Below, in pieces: positions 8,250-16,353 of a stretch of 64,000 bases of DNA. The position numbers and the translations under genes are program-made. Numbering within the stretch: position 1 is the first letter of the stretch; each line of letters begins with the position of its first letter. The notes below the pieces were generated by a model that saw only the letters and a program-made list of their open reading frames with translations, was not told where the DNA came from and did not search any database. This DNA is from Candidatus Enterococcus testudinis (GTDB lineage: Bacteria; Bacillota; Bacilli; Lactobacillales; Enterococcaceae), in NCBI RefSeq assembly GCF_002140915.1, contig NZ_NGKU01000001.1:788799-852798 (forward strand). The letters are read 5' to 3'.

Positions 8250-9953
8250 ATGAAACAAAAAATCATTCAATTCAACGATTTTTCATTTCAATACGATGCC
8301 CAATCTGAGCCAACTTTGAAGCATATAGATCTAACGATTTATGCTGGAGAAAAAATATTGATCATTGGACCCAGCGGTTCAGGAAAAAGTACATTGGGCA
8401 AATGTTTGAATGGCTTGATTCCGCAAAACGATCCGGGCAAAGCAACAGGGTCTTTGCAAATTGGTTCAGCTCATTTTGGCCATGCGTCGATTTACGATTT
8501 GTCTTTACAAGTGGGCACGGTGTTGCAGGATACCGATAGCCAATTTGTTGGATTGACAGTGGCGGAAGATATAGTTTTTTCATTAGAAAATGAGCAGAAA
8601 AGTCAATCAGTGATGGAAGAGGCTTTGCAAACATGGGCGCAAAAAACAGATTTGATCGATCAGCTACACAAACGGCCACAAGATTTATCCGGCGGTCAAA
8701 AACAGCGGGTATCAATGGCGGGCGTCTTGATCGACGAAACCCCTATTTTGCTTTTCGATGAACCATTAGCTAATTTGGATCCCAAAACCAGTGTCGCAGC
8801 TATTGAGATGATTGATCAATTGCATAAAGAACAAGGGTTTACAGCGATTATCATCGAACATCGATTAGAAGAAGTCTTGGCGGCACCTATCGATCGAATC
8901 ATCGTTATGGATGAAGGGATGATCGCGGCAGATACTACCCCGGATGCTCTCTTGCGGAGTAGTTTATTACAAGAGGTAGGCATTCGTGAACCCCTTTATA
9001 TAAAGGCATGCAAAAAAATCGGCCTGCCGCTGCCAGCACAAAATCTAACAATGATCACGCACTTCAGTTCGCCGGAAATCAAAACAGCCCTCAGCCAATT
9101 TCAAGCTCTTTATCCAGCTTCTGAGGGAAAGAAACTGTCTGAGCCCCTGCTACAAGCAGCCAATGTTTCATTTGCGTATGAAGCAGGCAAGCCGATCTTG
9201 TCGCATCTCGACTTTACGATCCATCGAGGAGAAATGATCAGCTTAGTCGGACACAATGGCGCTGGTAAATCCACCCTGTCACACTTGATCACTGGCTTTT
9301 TGACTCCTAGCTCAGGGAAATTATCCTGGCAAGGAAAGGACATGGCCGGTGATTCAATCAAAGAACGGGCCGAAAAAATCGGCTATGTCTTGCAAAACAG
9401 CAATCAAATGTTGTCAAAAAATTTCTTGTTTGATGAAGTGGCTTCAGGACTGCGCAATCGATCCATAGAAGAAGCAGTTATTCGAAACAAAGTCCACGAG
9501 ACATTACGTATTTGTGGGTTGTATCCCTATCGTTCTTGGCCGTTATCGGCCCTCAGCTACGGGCAAAAGCGGCGGGCCGCGATTGCAGCGATTCTTGTCC
9601 TAGAACCAGAATTGATTTTGCTGGATGAGCCGACTGCGGGGCAAGATTATCGGCACTATCATGATATGATGACCTTTATTCAGTCTTTGAATGCATTAGG
9701 ATTAACGATCATCATGATCACTCATGACATGCACTTAATGTTGGAATATACCCAACGGACGATCGTTTTGGCCAATGGCAAAGTCTTGGCTGATGCTACC
9801 CCAGCTGAGGTATTGGGTGACTCGTCGATTACGCAAGTGGCAAATCTGCAAGAAACCAGTCTTTATATGCTGGCGAAAGTCAATCAACTCCCGCATCCAA
9901 CAGCCTTTACCACGGCCTTTATTGCGAGTGAAGGGGTGCGTCATGGAAAATAA
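8250..9953 (+). CDS. ECF transporter ATPase, two fused ABC domains
   Basis: 567 residues with two complete ABC cassettes. The first has Walker A GPSGSGKSTLGK, signature LSGGQKQRVSMAG and Walker B ILLFDEPLANLDP. The second has GHNGAGKSTLSH, LSYGQKRRAAIAA and LILLDEPTAGQD. Fused A-A proteins power group II ECF transporters with a dedicated S component. The signature of the second half is LSYGQ rather than LSGGQ, which is common in EcfA. The ribosome site is weak (GAAGAA). The stop lies 11 nt inside the EcfT gene. Confidence 0.92.
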   Translation: MKQKIIQFNDFSFQYDAQSEPTLKHIDLTIYAGEKILIIGPSGSGKSTLGKCLNGLIPQNDPGKATGSLQIGSAHFGHASIYDLSLQVGTVLQDTDSQFVGLTVAEDIVFSLENEQKSQSVMEEALQTWAQKTDLIDQLHKRPQDLSGGQKQRVSMAGVLIDETPILLFDEPLANLDPKTSVAAIEMIDQLHKEQGFTAIIIEHRLEEVLAAPIDRIIVMDEGMIAADTTPDALLRSSLLQEVGIREPLYIKACKKIGLPLPAQNLTMITHFSSPEIKTALSQFQALYPASEGKKLSEPLLQAANVSFAYEAGKPILSHLDFTIHRGEMISLVGHNGAGKSTLSHLITGFLTPSSGKLSWQGKDMAGDSIKERAEKIGYVLQNSNQMLSKNFLFDEVASGLRNRSIEEAVIRNKVHETLRICGLYPYRSWPLSALSYGQKRRAAIAAILVLEPELILLDEPTAGQDYRHYHDMMTFIQSLNALGLTIIMITHDMHLMLEYTQRTIVLANGKVLADATPAEVLGDSSITQVANLQETSLYMLAKVNQLPHPTAFTTAFIASEGVRHGK

Positions 9954-10770
9954 TCTTATCGGGTATGTCGCTAGGGATACATGGCTGCATCGGCTAAGCG
10001 GCACGACCAAACTGATCTGTTTTTTGCTGATCTCAGTCATTGGAATGGTGACGTATGATACGCGTTTTTTGTTGGCATTGGGAGGATTATCCATCTATCT
10101 TTTCGCTGCTTCAGGCATTCGTTATCGTGATGTCGCATTGGTGCTTAAGTTTATTGTGTTTTTCTCTGTCTTGAATTTGGTGGCTGTGTATCTGTTTGCA
10201 CCGGAATATGGTGTAACGATTTATGGGACTAGACATGTATTGGTGGAGGGAATCGGTCGTTATACGATCACGCAAGAACAACTCTTTTATGAATGTAATC
10301 TACTGATCAAATATATCGTGACCATTCCACCAGGCTTGATATTCCTTTTTACGACGAATCCTAGTGAATTGGCTGCCAGTATCAATCGAATCGGAATTTC
10401 TTACAAGATTGCTTATGCAGTCGCATTAGCGCTGCGATATATTCCAGATATCCAAGACGATTTTCGTACCATTGCCAAAGCACAGCAAGCAAGAGGCGTC
10501 GAGCTGTCCAAAAAAGCACCGTTGAAACAGCGAATCACTGGAAATCTGGCAATTGCGATCCCGCTGATTTTTTCTAGTTTAGAACGGATCGATCATATCT
10601 CTGCAGCAATGGAACTACGCCGTTTTGGGAAACACAAAAAACGGACATGGCTCAAAGCGCGTCCGTTACAAGCAAAAGATTTTGTTGCGATCCTGTTGAC
10701 TGGCTGCATTGTACTGATTGGTATCAGTCTTTTCTTTGTCAATGGCGGCCGTTTTTATAATCCGTTTTAA
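9943..10770 (+). CDS. ecfT: ECF transporter transmembrane component T
   Basis: 275-residue membrane protein. It starts MENNLIGYVARDTWLHRLSGTTKLICFLL and shows the EcfT coupling-helix motifs, with QQARGVELS (ARG box) near residue 185 and MELRRFGKHKKRT (second A-R-G-like box) near residue 225. These contact the ATPases. The start is fixed by the overlap with the ATPase gene and by the family N-terminus; the longer frame into the ATPase gene is not family-like. Last gene of the methionine T-box operon; a terminator follows. Confidence 0.9.
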   Translation: MENNLIGYVARDTWLHRLSGTTKLICFLLISVIGMVTYDTRFLLALGGLSIYLFAASGIRYRDVALVLKFIVFFSVLNLVAVYLFAPEYGVTIYGTRHVLVEGIGRYTITQEQLFYECNLLIKYIVTIPPGLIFLFTTNPSELAASINRIGISYKIAYAVALALRYIPDIQDDFRTIAKAQQARGVELSKKAPLKQRITGNLAIAIPLIFSSLERIDHISAAMELRRFGKHKKRTWLKARPLQAKDFVAILLTGCIVLIGISLFFVNGGRFYNPF

Positions 10771-10773
10771 TAA

Positions 10774-10809
10774 AAGAAGTGTCCTCGTATAGGATGCTTC
10801 TTTTTTTTG
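10774..10809 (+). terminator. Intrinsic terminator of the ECF operon
   Basis: AGAAGTGTCCT / AGGATGCTTCT stem, loop CGTAT, then a run of T. Confidence 0.85.
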
Positions 10810-10810
10810 C

Positions 10811-10955
10811 AAAAAGGAGCCCCGCCAGCGGGGACTGGCGGGGTAGGAGTAAAAATGAAAAAGTGTTAGGGTTTGTTTGTTGGTATATGTATATAATAGC
10901 CTGCAGATGTGAAAAAAGATGGGTAAAGATATAGTAAAAATATGAAGAAATAAAG
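10811..10955 (-). ncRNA. Tandem repeat copy 1, candidate minus-strand sRNA
   Basis: 145-bp copy, 143/145 identical to copy 2. On the minus strand it holds a candidate promoter, -35 TTTTCA (complement at 10910-10915), 16 nt, -10 TATACA (10888-10893). Then come a CAACAAACAAACCC stretch, CTTTTTCATTTTTACTCCT, and the hairpin CCCCGCCA-GTCCCCGC-TGGCGGGG (10820-10843), with CTCCTTTTT at the end. The predicted RNA is about 70 nt (10812-10881). No convincing ORF: open frames on the minus strand lack ribosome sites and copy 3 is frame-shifted within the block. Confidence 0.6.
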
Positions 10956-11037
10956 AAACAATGCATCGATGGTATGGATTGAGAAAAACGATTTCTACCT
11001 GAGTAGGAACTATACGAAATCCGAAGTCTCAATGAAC

Positions 11038-11182
11038 AAAAAGGAGCCCCGCCAGCGGGGACTGACGGGGTAGGAGTAAAAATGAAAAAGTGTTAGGGTT
11101 TGTTTGTTGGTATATGTATATAATAGCCTGCAGATGTGAAAAAAGATGGGCAAAGATATAGTAAAAATATGAAGAAATAAAG
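11038..11182 (-). ncRNA. Tandem repeat copy 2, candidate minus-strand sRNA
   Basis: Starts exactly 227 bp after copy 1. One of its two differences lies in the hairpin. It turns a C-G pair into C/A on the plus strand but into a permitted G-U wobble on the minus strand, supporting minus-strand transcription. Loop GTCCCCGC and the CTCCTTTTT tail are kept, as is the -35/-10 pair. The about 82-bp spacers between copies are unrelated in sequence. Confidence 0.6.
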
Positions 11183-11261
11183 ATCATTTGTATCAATGGA
11201 TATGTCCACAAAGAAACGTACACTATAGACGAGTAGAAAATATATGCAGCAATACTTGTAA

Positions 11262-11418
11262 AAAAAAAGGGCCTGTCAGCGGGGACTGACAGGCAAGGAG
11301 TAAAAATGAAAAAGTGTTAGGGTTGTTTGTTGGTATATGTATATAATAGACCGCAAATGTGAAAAAAGTATGACGAAGCAGCCACGATTTATGGAACAAA
11401 GATTAAGAAAGAATAAAG
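11262..11418 (-). ncRNA. Tandem repeat copy 3, candidate minus-strand sRNA
   Basis: The most diverged copy. Its hairpin GCCTGTCA-GTCCCCGC-TGACAGGC (minus strand, 11271-11294) differs from copy 1 at three base pairs, all three compensated on both arms. The 8-nt loop and the adjoining ACTCC element are unchanged. A run of nine T follows the stem on the minus strand, making this the best terminator of the three. A one-base deletion in the middle breaks the open frames seen in the other copies, arguing for RNA rather than protein. The right end of the repeat is blurred. Confidence 0.55.
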
Positions 11419-11476
11419 ATAGCTGCAGTTCATTTATCCAAAGGATTGGGTAAATGCATGCAGCTGTCTTTGTTTT
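11413..11476 (-). terminator. Terminator of the metallopeptidase gene
   Basis: Very long hairpin (AAAGA-AGCTGCA arms, inner ATTTA-CC / GG-TAAAT) right after the stop at 11475. T-rich sequence lies on both sides, so it may work in both directions and insulate the repeat cluster. Confidence 0.7.
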
Positions 11477-12368
11477 ATTGATTAGTCAAGTCTAAATTAT
11501 TTTCTTTGAAGGTATCACCATGACTGAGATCGCCATATTGATACCCGCGGTTGAACCATGCAACCCGCTGTGCCGAGGTACCATGGGTAAAACTATCAGG
11601 GACGACATAGCCTTGATATTCTTTTTGAAGTGTATCATCACCGATCGCATTGGCAGCAGTGATGGCTTCCTCAATATCACCAGCTTCTAGAATGGGTTGG
11701 CCTTGATACGTTTCGCCCGCTAGATATTTAGCAAAGGTACCTGCCAGATAGTCAGCTTGTAATTCAAGACGGACGCTGTATTCATTATATTCAGTATCAG
11801 ACACTTGTTGACGAATTTTCTCTAGCTGCTGGGTGATCCCCAATTCATTTTGTACATGATGTCCCACTTCATGGGCAATCACATAGGCCATGGCGAAATC
11901 ACCACTGGCGCCATATTTACTCGCCAATTCATTGGCAAAACTTAAGTCAAGATACACATGTTCATCTGCCGGACAATAAAAGGGCCCCACTTGTGAGGTT
12001 GCATAGCCGCAGGCAGATTGCACACTATCGGTAAATAAAACCAACGTTGGATCCTGATAAGCTTCTTGTCGCTCTTGGAACACGTCTTGCCAATAATCTT
12101 CTAAATGACCAAAAACGACGGCGGAAAATTCTTTTTCTTCAGTGTAAGCATCTGTGGCTACATTTTCCGTTTGGTAATTTGCAGCTTGATTGCTGCCGCC
12201 AAGTACATCCGGTAAGGAACCAATGTCACCGCCGCTCAAAAGAAAAAATAGTACGGCGATGATCACTGTTCCAATTCCTCCGCCAGCAACCAATTTCCCG
12301 CCAGAACCAGATGAACGCCCCGTTCGATCATCGATATTGGCACTTTGTCTACCCCCACGCCATTTCAT
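11475..12368 (-). CDS. Neutral zinc metallopeptidase (YpfJ family), membrane anchored
   Basis: 297 residues. A charged, glycine-rich N-terminus (MKWRGGRQSANIDDRTG) is followed by one membrane segment (GTVIIAVLFFLLSG) near residue 35. The extracytoplasmic domain has YCPADEHVYLDLSF, the zinc motif AHEVGHHVQ (HExxH) and a downstream LELQADYLAGTFA. The last is the third-ligand region typical of putative neutral zinc metallopeptidases. GAGGAGG supports ATG 12368; an upstream in-frame extension is hydrophobic and lacks a ribosome site. Substrate unknown. Confidence 0.88.
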   Translation of the reverse strand: MKWRGGRQSANIDDRTGRSSGSGGKLVAGGGIGTVIIAVLFFLLSGGDIGSLPDVLGGSNQAANYQTENVATDAYTEEKEFSAVVFGHLEDYWQDVFQERQEAYQDPTLVLFTDSVQSACGYATSQVGPFYCPADEHVYLDLSFANELASKYGASGDFAMAYVIAHEVGHHVQNELGITQQLEKIRQQVSDTEYNEYSVRLELQADYLAGTFAKYLAGETYQGQPILEAGDIEEAITAANAIGDDTLQKEYQGYVVPDSFTHGTSAQRVAWFNRGYQYGDLSHGDTFKENNLDLTNQ

Positions 12369-12485
12369 CCATATCTCCTCCTCAAGAATTGTTACTTCTA
12401 TTATAAGAGATATCGAGAGGGATGGGAAAAGAAGCGACTTAAGCACTCTTGTCTAAAAGTGCGATAAGCCGCCAATCGAAATAAT

Positions 12486-13325
12486 CTATTCAAATTCCTC
12501 ATATTCATTCGGATCTTGGCCATCGATACGACCATCTTCTTTATTCAGCCCATTGATTTGCTTCACTTCGTCAGAGGTCAATGAGAAATCAAAAATCGCC
12601 AGGTTTTCCCGTTGGTGCGCCAAATTCCGTGATTTTGGCAATGGCAAAATACCACGATCAATATGCCAACGTAAAATGATTTGTCCTGCAGACTTTTGAT
12701 ACTTTTCAGCCAATGCCTGAATGACAGGTTCTTTGATTGCATCACTCCCGCGGCCTAATGGACTCCAAGCCTCCGTTTGGATCCCGCGTTTTTCATTTTC
12801 AGCAACCATGCGTTCTTGGACCCAATAAGGATGGATCTCGATTTGATTCAACGCAGGGGTCACCCCAGTTGCGTCTATGATCGTGTCTAAATGTTCCGGT
12901 TCAAAGTTAGACACACCAATTGTGCGAATCAAGCCTAATTTTTGTGCAGTGACTAGCGCTTTCCAAGCATCAACATATTTGCCACGCTTTGGTAGGGGCC
13001 AGTGGATCAAAAAAGCATCAAAATAATCAAGCTCCATTCGTGCAAGGGACTCTTGGATGCTTGATAAAGCTTCTTCATAGTCATGATATTTTCCTGGAAG
13101 TTTTGAAGAGATAAAGAATTCTGAGCGAGGGATGCCAGAACGCTGAATCGCTTTGCCGACGATGCCTTCATTGTCGTAATTGGTTGAAGAGTCAAACAAA
13201 CGGTAACCATCCGCAATCGCTGCGTGGAGTTGATTCAATCCTTCACCGCCGCGGATTTGAAATGTCCCCATTCCGATAGCGGGACGTAAATGACCGTCAT
13301 TCAAAGTCAATAATGGTGCTTTCAT
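12486..13325 (-). CDS. Aldo/keto reductase
   Basis: 279 residues, the normal AKR length. Visible are GMGTFQIRGGEG, the catalytic Asp/Tyr of DSSTNYDNE, Lys in ISSKLPG, His in LIHWPLP, GVSNFEPEHL, NQIEIHPYWVQ and the NADPH-binding LPKSRNLAHQRENLAIFDF. It reduces carbonyls with NADPH; the substrate cannot be told. AGGAGG lies upstream. It stands between the metallopeptidase and manganese catalase genes on the same strand. No clear terminator lies between it and the downstream metallopeptidase gap. Confidence 0.9.
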   Translation of the reverse strand: MKAPLLTLNDGHLRPAIGMGTFQIRGGEGLNQLHAAIADGYRLFDSSTNYDNEGIVGKAIQRSGIPRSEFFISSKLPGKYHDYEEALSSIQESLARMELDYFDAFLIHWPLPKRGKYVDAWKALVTAQKLGLIRTIGVSNFEPEHLDTIIDATGVTPALNQIEIHPYWVQERMVAENEKRGIQTEAWSPLGRGSDAIKEPVIQALAEKYQKSAGQIILRWHIDRGILPLPKSRNLAHQRENLAIFDFSLTSDEVKQINGLNKEDGRIDGQDPNEYEEFE

Positions 13326-13408
13326 AAAATAACTCCTCCTTTTTTATTATGATTATTACTCTACAATGTTTTTTGCGTTTATGTAAATTACTTTGCTCAA
13401 GCAGACAA

Positions 13409-13492
13409 AAAAGAATAGACAGAAAAATAGTAGAAGATGCCAGGACCAAACTGTTGATCGGCATGTCATACATCTTATTCTGTCTATTCTCT
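13409..13492 (-). terminator. Intrinsic terminator of manganese catalase
   Basis: AGAATAGACAGAA / TTCTGTCTATTCT arms with an inner AAGATG / CATCTT pair, followed on the minus strand by TTTTTTG. Confidence 0.8.
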
Positions 13493-13498
13493 TACTGA

Positions 13499-14326
13499 CT
13501 ATTTAACAGGGGGTGTACCGTACATTTTCGGTGTGACAGGTTTTAAATCCGGGGCTTTGCCTTCGACTTTCGGTTCATCCAACCATTGGTATTCACCTTC
13601 ACCATCTAGTGCTTTTCCAGAAGCCCATAGGCCATCTTTACTTTGATCTCCTTCAGAGAAATTATAGAAATCATAGGCGATGTCTAAGCGTTCATTTTTG
13701 CGATCAAATGTACTAGGTACCAAAATGGATCCTTCTTTTTCTTCCAATTCTTTGACAGCAGCTGCCCAAAGATTTTGATGATAACTATCACGGGCTAATA
13801 AAACAGACAATAAATCTTTCACACCGCGATCATCGATCATTTCATATATTCTTGCCACTTGCAAACGTCCTTGAGATTCAGCATTTAAGTTCGCGCGGAA
13901 GTCAGCTAATAAATTTCCACTGGCAATGATGTAACCGCCAGACCAAGGATTACCCATGCTGTCTGCCGGACGAGGTCCTAAACCAGCAACGATGGCTTGC
14001 TGCGGATTCATACCCGAAATGATTGCACCAATCGTAGGATCTTTTTTCATCGCAGCTTCTTGGTCTTCTACAGGTGCATCATCCAGTAAGCGTGCAACCA
14101 TTGTCGCCAACATCTCAACGTGTCCCAGTTCTTCAGTGGCAATATCCATCAGCATATCTTTATATTTTTCTTCGCCACGACAACTCCAACCTTGGAACAA
14201 ATACTGCATGGCTACACTCATTTCTCCGTACTGTCCACCAATTAATTCTTGAAGGTATTTCGCAATTAACGGATTTGGCTTATCGGGGTTAGCTTCAAAC
14301 TGTAATTCTTTTTGATGACGAAACAT
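13499..14326 (-). CDS. Manganese catalase
   Basis: 275 residues, ferritin-like four-helix protein that breaks down hydrogen peroxide with a dimanganese centre. The metal-site helices are visible as GGQYGEMSVAMQYLFQGWSCRG and ATEELGHVEMLATMVARLL in the N-terminal half, with ARDSYHQNLWAAAVKEL further on. The C-terminus DLKPVTPKMYGTPP is family-like. AAGGAGG is 9 nt before ATG 14326. It is monocistronic, divergent from the CorA-type gene, with its own terminator. Haem-independent catalase fits a haem-poor lactic acid bacterium. Confidence 0.92.
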   Translation of the reverse strand: MFRHQKELQFEANPDKPNPLIAKYLQELIGGQYGEMSVAMQYLFQGWSCRGEEKYKDMLMDIATEELGHVEMLATMVARLLDDAPVEDQEAAMKKDPTIGAIISGMNPQQAIVAGLGPRPADSMGNPWSGGYIIASGNLLADFRANLNAESQGRLQVARIYEMIDDRGVKDLLSVLLARDSYHQNLWAAAVKELEEKEGSILVPSTFDRKNERLDIAYDFYNFSEGDQSKDGLWASGKALDGEGEYQWLDEPKVEGKAPDLKPVTPKMYGTPPVK

Positions 14327-14452
14327 ACACAATTCCTCCTTGAAATAGTTTATTTGGCCCAAATTAAGTTTCTCACGATATCAAATTATCGTCCATTAAA
14401 AGGCTCTATTTTTGCTTTTTTTTGCTCAGTTTATGAACATAATACATTTATT

Positions 14453-14481
14453 TTGACAAATGTGAAAAACCGTAAGATAGT
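14453..14481 (+). promoter_or_regulatory. Promoter of the CorA/ZntB-type gene
   Basis: Perfect TTGACA, 17 nt, GATAGT. Confidence 0.6.
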
Positions 14482-14520
14482 TGATATAGAAGTGTATTTA
14501 AGGAAAAAGGAGCGAGAAAA

Positions 14521-15462
14521 ATGTTTCGATATTATAAAATTGAGGAAAAGAAAGTGACTGAGTCAACAAAAGATGATTACAATTGGCTTGTGATCACTGG
14601 TAGTGATCCGAATGAGCAAAGAGAATTGTTGGATCGGTATCAATTACCTGAAGATATTTTTATCGGATCGAATGAACCTGAAGAAGTGTCGCGTTTAGAA
14701 CATCTACGCAATACCAAACTGACTCATCCAATGCTGTATACATTGATTGACTTATCTGAAGTGACAAATGAGCGTATTGAAGATCGCTTAGAACCAATCA
14801 CCTTCATTTATGCAGACGACTTAATGATTACTTATGCATCTGATCGTTCCAATTTGATTGAGCGGTTGATTGAGAAGCATGAACAAGATATTGATCATTT
14901 TGAAGACGTCATCGCTTATGCAACATTGATGATTTACACACACTTTATCAAAGGATTGCAACATATGAAGCGCCGAATCGACGAATTGGATGAAGCTGCG
15001 CGTAAAACGACTGAAAACAATGAACTATTCAATCTTGCAGATACTGAGCGGGATATGGTCTATTTGGATCATACGCTGAGGGACCAAAATCATACAGTTG
15101 ATCGCTTGATGGAGCATAAATCATTTCTTGACCGTTTGGATAATGAGCCTTTGGTATACGATATCAAATTACGTCAAAAATTTGCCAATAAAATGGTCAC
15201 TATTTATCGTGATCTTTTGGAAACGATCGGCGGATTATTCTCAGATATGATGGATAATAATCTAAACCATTTGATGAAATATTTGGACTCAGCAGCACTC
15301 GTAGTGGCTATCCCGTCATTGATCGCTGGTTTATGGGGCATCAATACTGGGGGATTGCCAGGAAAAGACAATACGATAGGCACGATTTTGGTCTTTGGCT
15401 TGGCGATACTGGTGGGGATATTAACTGCGGTTTATCTGTCTCGAAAAGATTTTTCAAAATAA
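14521..15462 (+). CDS. CorA/ZntB family divalent metal transporter
   Basis: 313 residues with a soluble N-terminal domain, a long helical region (residues about 110-240, with DTERDMVYLDHTLRDQNHTVDRLMEHKSFLD) and two C-terminal membrane helices. The selectivity-loop motif after the first helix reads WGINTGGLPG rather than the GMN of CorA. This resembles the GVN-GGIPG form of ZntB, so zinc or another divalent cation is possible and magnesium is not assured. AAAAAGGAG precedes the ATG. A strong bidirectional terminator follows. Confidence 0.87.
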   Translation: MFRYYKIEEKKVTESTKDDYNWLVITGSDPNEQRELLDRYQLPEDIFIGSNEPEEVSRLEHLRNTKLTHPMLYTLIDLSEVTNERIEDRLEPITFIYADDLMITYASDRSNLIERLIEKHEQDIDHFEDVIAYATLMIYTHFIKGLQHMKRRIDELDEAARKTTENNELFNLADTERDMVYLDHTLRDQNHTVDRLMEHKSFLDRLDNEPLVYDIKLRQKFANKMVTIYRDLLETIGGLFSDMMDNNLNHLMKYLDSAALVVAIPSLIAGLWGINTGGLPGKDNTIGTILVFGLAILVGILTAVYLSRKDFSK

Positions 15463-15505
15463 ACGAAAACAACGTCACTCTTTGCGTGACGTTGTTTTCG
15501 TTTAT
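15461..15505. terminator. Bidirectional terminator
   Basis: AAACGAAAACAACGTCAC / GTGACGTTGTTTTCGTTT with T-rich flanks on both strands, between convergent genes. The minus-strand permease stop lies in its right edge. Confidence 0.9.
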
Positions 15506-16353
15506 TTTATGCCACTATCTAAATTACTATCAAGAATCCAACGTTGAAAGGCCAAAAATACCAAGAGTAACGGCAAGATCGAAATGACGGAAGCTGCAAT
15601 CAAAATCGTCCAGTTGATATTTTCTGCACCAACTAAACTGCGAATCGCCACTTGCAACGTATATTTCTTTGGATCATTCAAGACGATCAATGGCCAAATA
15701 TAATCATTCCAGCGCCATTGGAAAGAAAATATACCTAAAGTCATAATAATAGGACTGGCGATGGGCAACATGATTTTCAAAAAAATCGTGCCATCTGAAG
15801 CGCCGTCTATCCGAGCAGATTCAATCAAGTCATTCGGCACTGAAACAAAGAATGTCCGAAACATAAAGATGCCAGTTGCGGTATTGATCGAAGGAATGAT
15901 AATGCCCAGTAAGTTATCATACAAACCAAGCGCGCGAATCACTGAAAATGTGGGATTCATAATCACTTCTGTTGGCAGCATAGTCGTCGCGATAATACAA
16001 ATAAAGAAAAAACGAAGCCACTTGGCATCATATTTGGCGAAAGCATAGCCGCAGGCAGCACTGGCTAATATGGTTAACACAGTTGTCGTAACTGCTGAAA
16101 TCAGAGTATTGCTAAAATAACGAAAGAAGTCGAGGGTTGTCCACGCGTCAATAAAGTTTTGTACTGTTGGATTTTCTGGAAATACGTTTAATGGATAAGC
16201 AAACAATTCGGTACCAGGTTTGAATGCGCTGAGTAAAAACCAAAGGAGCGGGAATACATACAACAAGGAAGTGATGACTAACGCCAGCGTCAGAAAGAAC
16301 ATCGCTGACTTTTTCGCCGGTGCTTTTTTAAGGGTATTTTGTTTAGACATCAT
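15502..16353 (-). CDS. Sugar ABC transporter permease (MalG type)
   Basis: 283 residues, six hydrophobic segments, binding-protein-dependent permease. The coupling motif near the C-terminal third reads ESARIDGASDGTIFLKIMLPIASPIIMT (EAA loop). It overlaps the upstream permease gene by 11 nt, and GGAGGGGG lies before the two possible ATGs (16353 or 16350). With 16343-17215 and 17347-18600 it forms a carbohydrate importer of the CUT1 class. Confidence 0.92.
   Translation of the reverse strand: MMSKQNTLKKAPAKKSAMFFLTLALVITSLLYVFPLLWFLLSAFKPGTELFAYPLNVFPENPTVQNFIDAWTTLDFFRYFSNTLISAVTTTVLTILASAACGYAFAKYDAKWLRFFFICIIATTMLPTEVIMNPTFSVIRALGLYDNLLGIIIPSINTATGIFMFRTFFVSVPNDLIESARIDGASDGTIFLKIMLPIASPIIMTLGIFSFQWRWNDYIWPLIVLNDPKKYTLQVAIRSLVGAENINWTILIAASVISILPLLLVFLAFQRWILDSNLDSGIK

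Noticed and set aside
10739-11223. Minus-strand open frames of 64 and 97 residues covering the tandem repeats
   Set aside because: They share a repeated peptide only because the DNA is repeated. They lack ribosome sites, and the frame is broken by a one-base deletion in copy 3, while the hairpin covaries as RNA.
10855-11320. Plus-strand AGGAG-ATG-AAAAAGTGT-TAG micro-frame (MKKC) in each repeat copy
   Set aside because: A four-codon frame is too short to support, and strand evidence (G-U pair, T-runs) favours minus-strand RNA. It is better explained as the complement of an anti-Shine-Dalgarno element.
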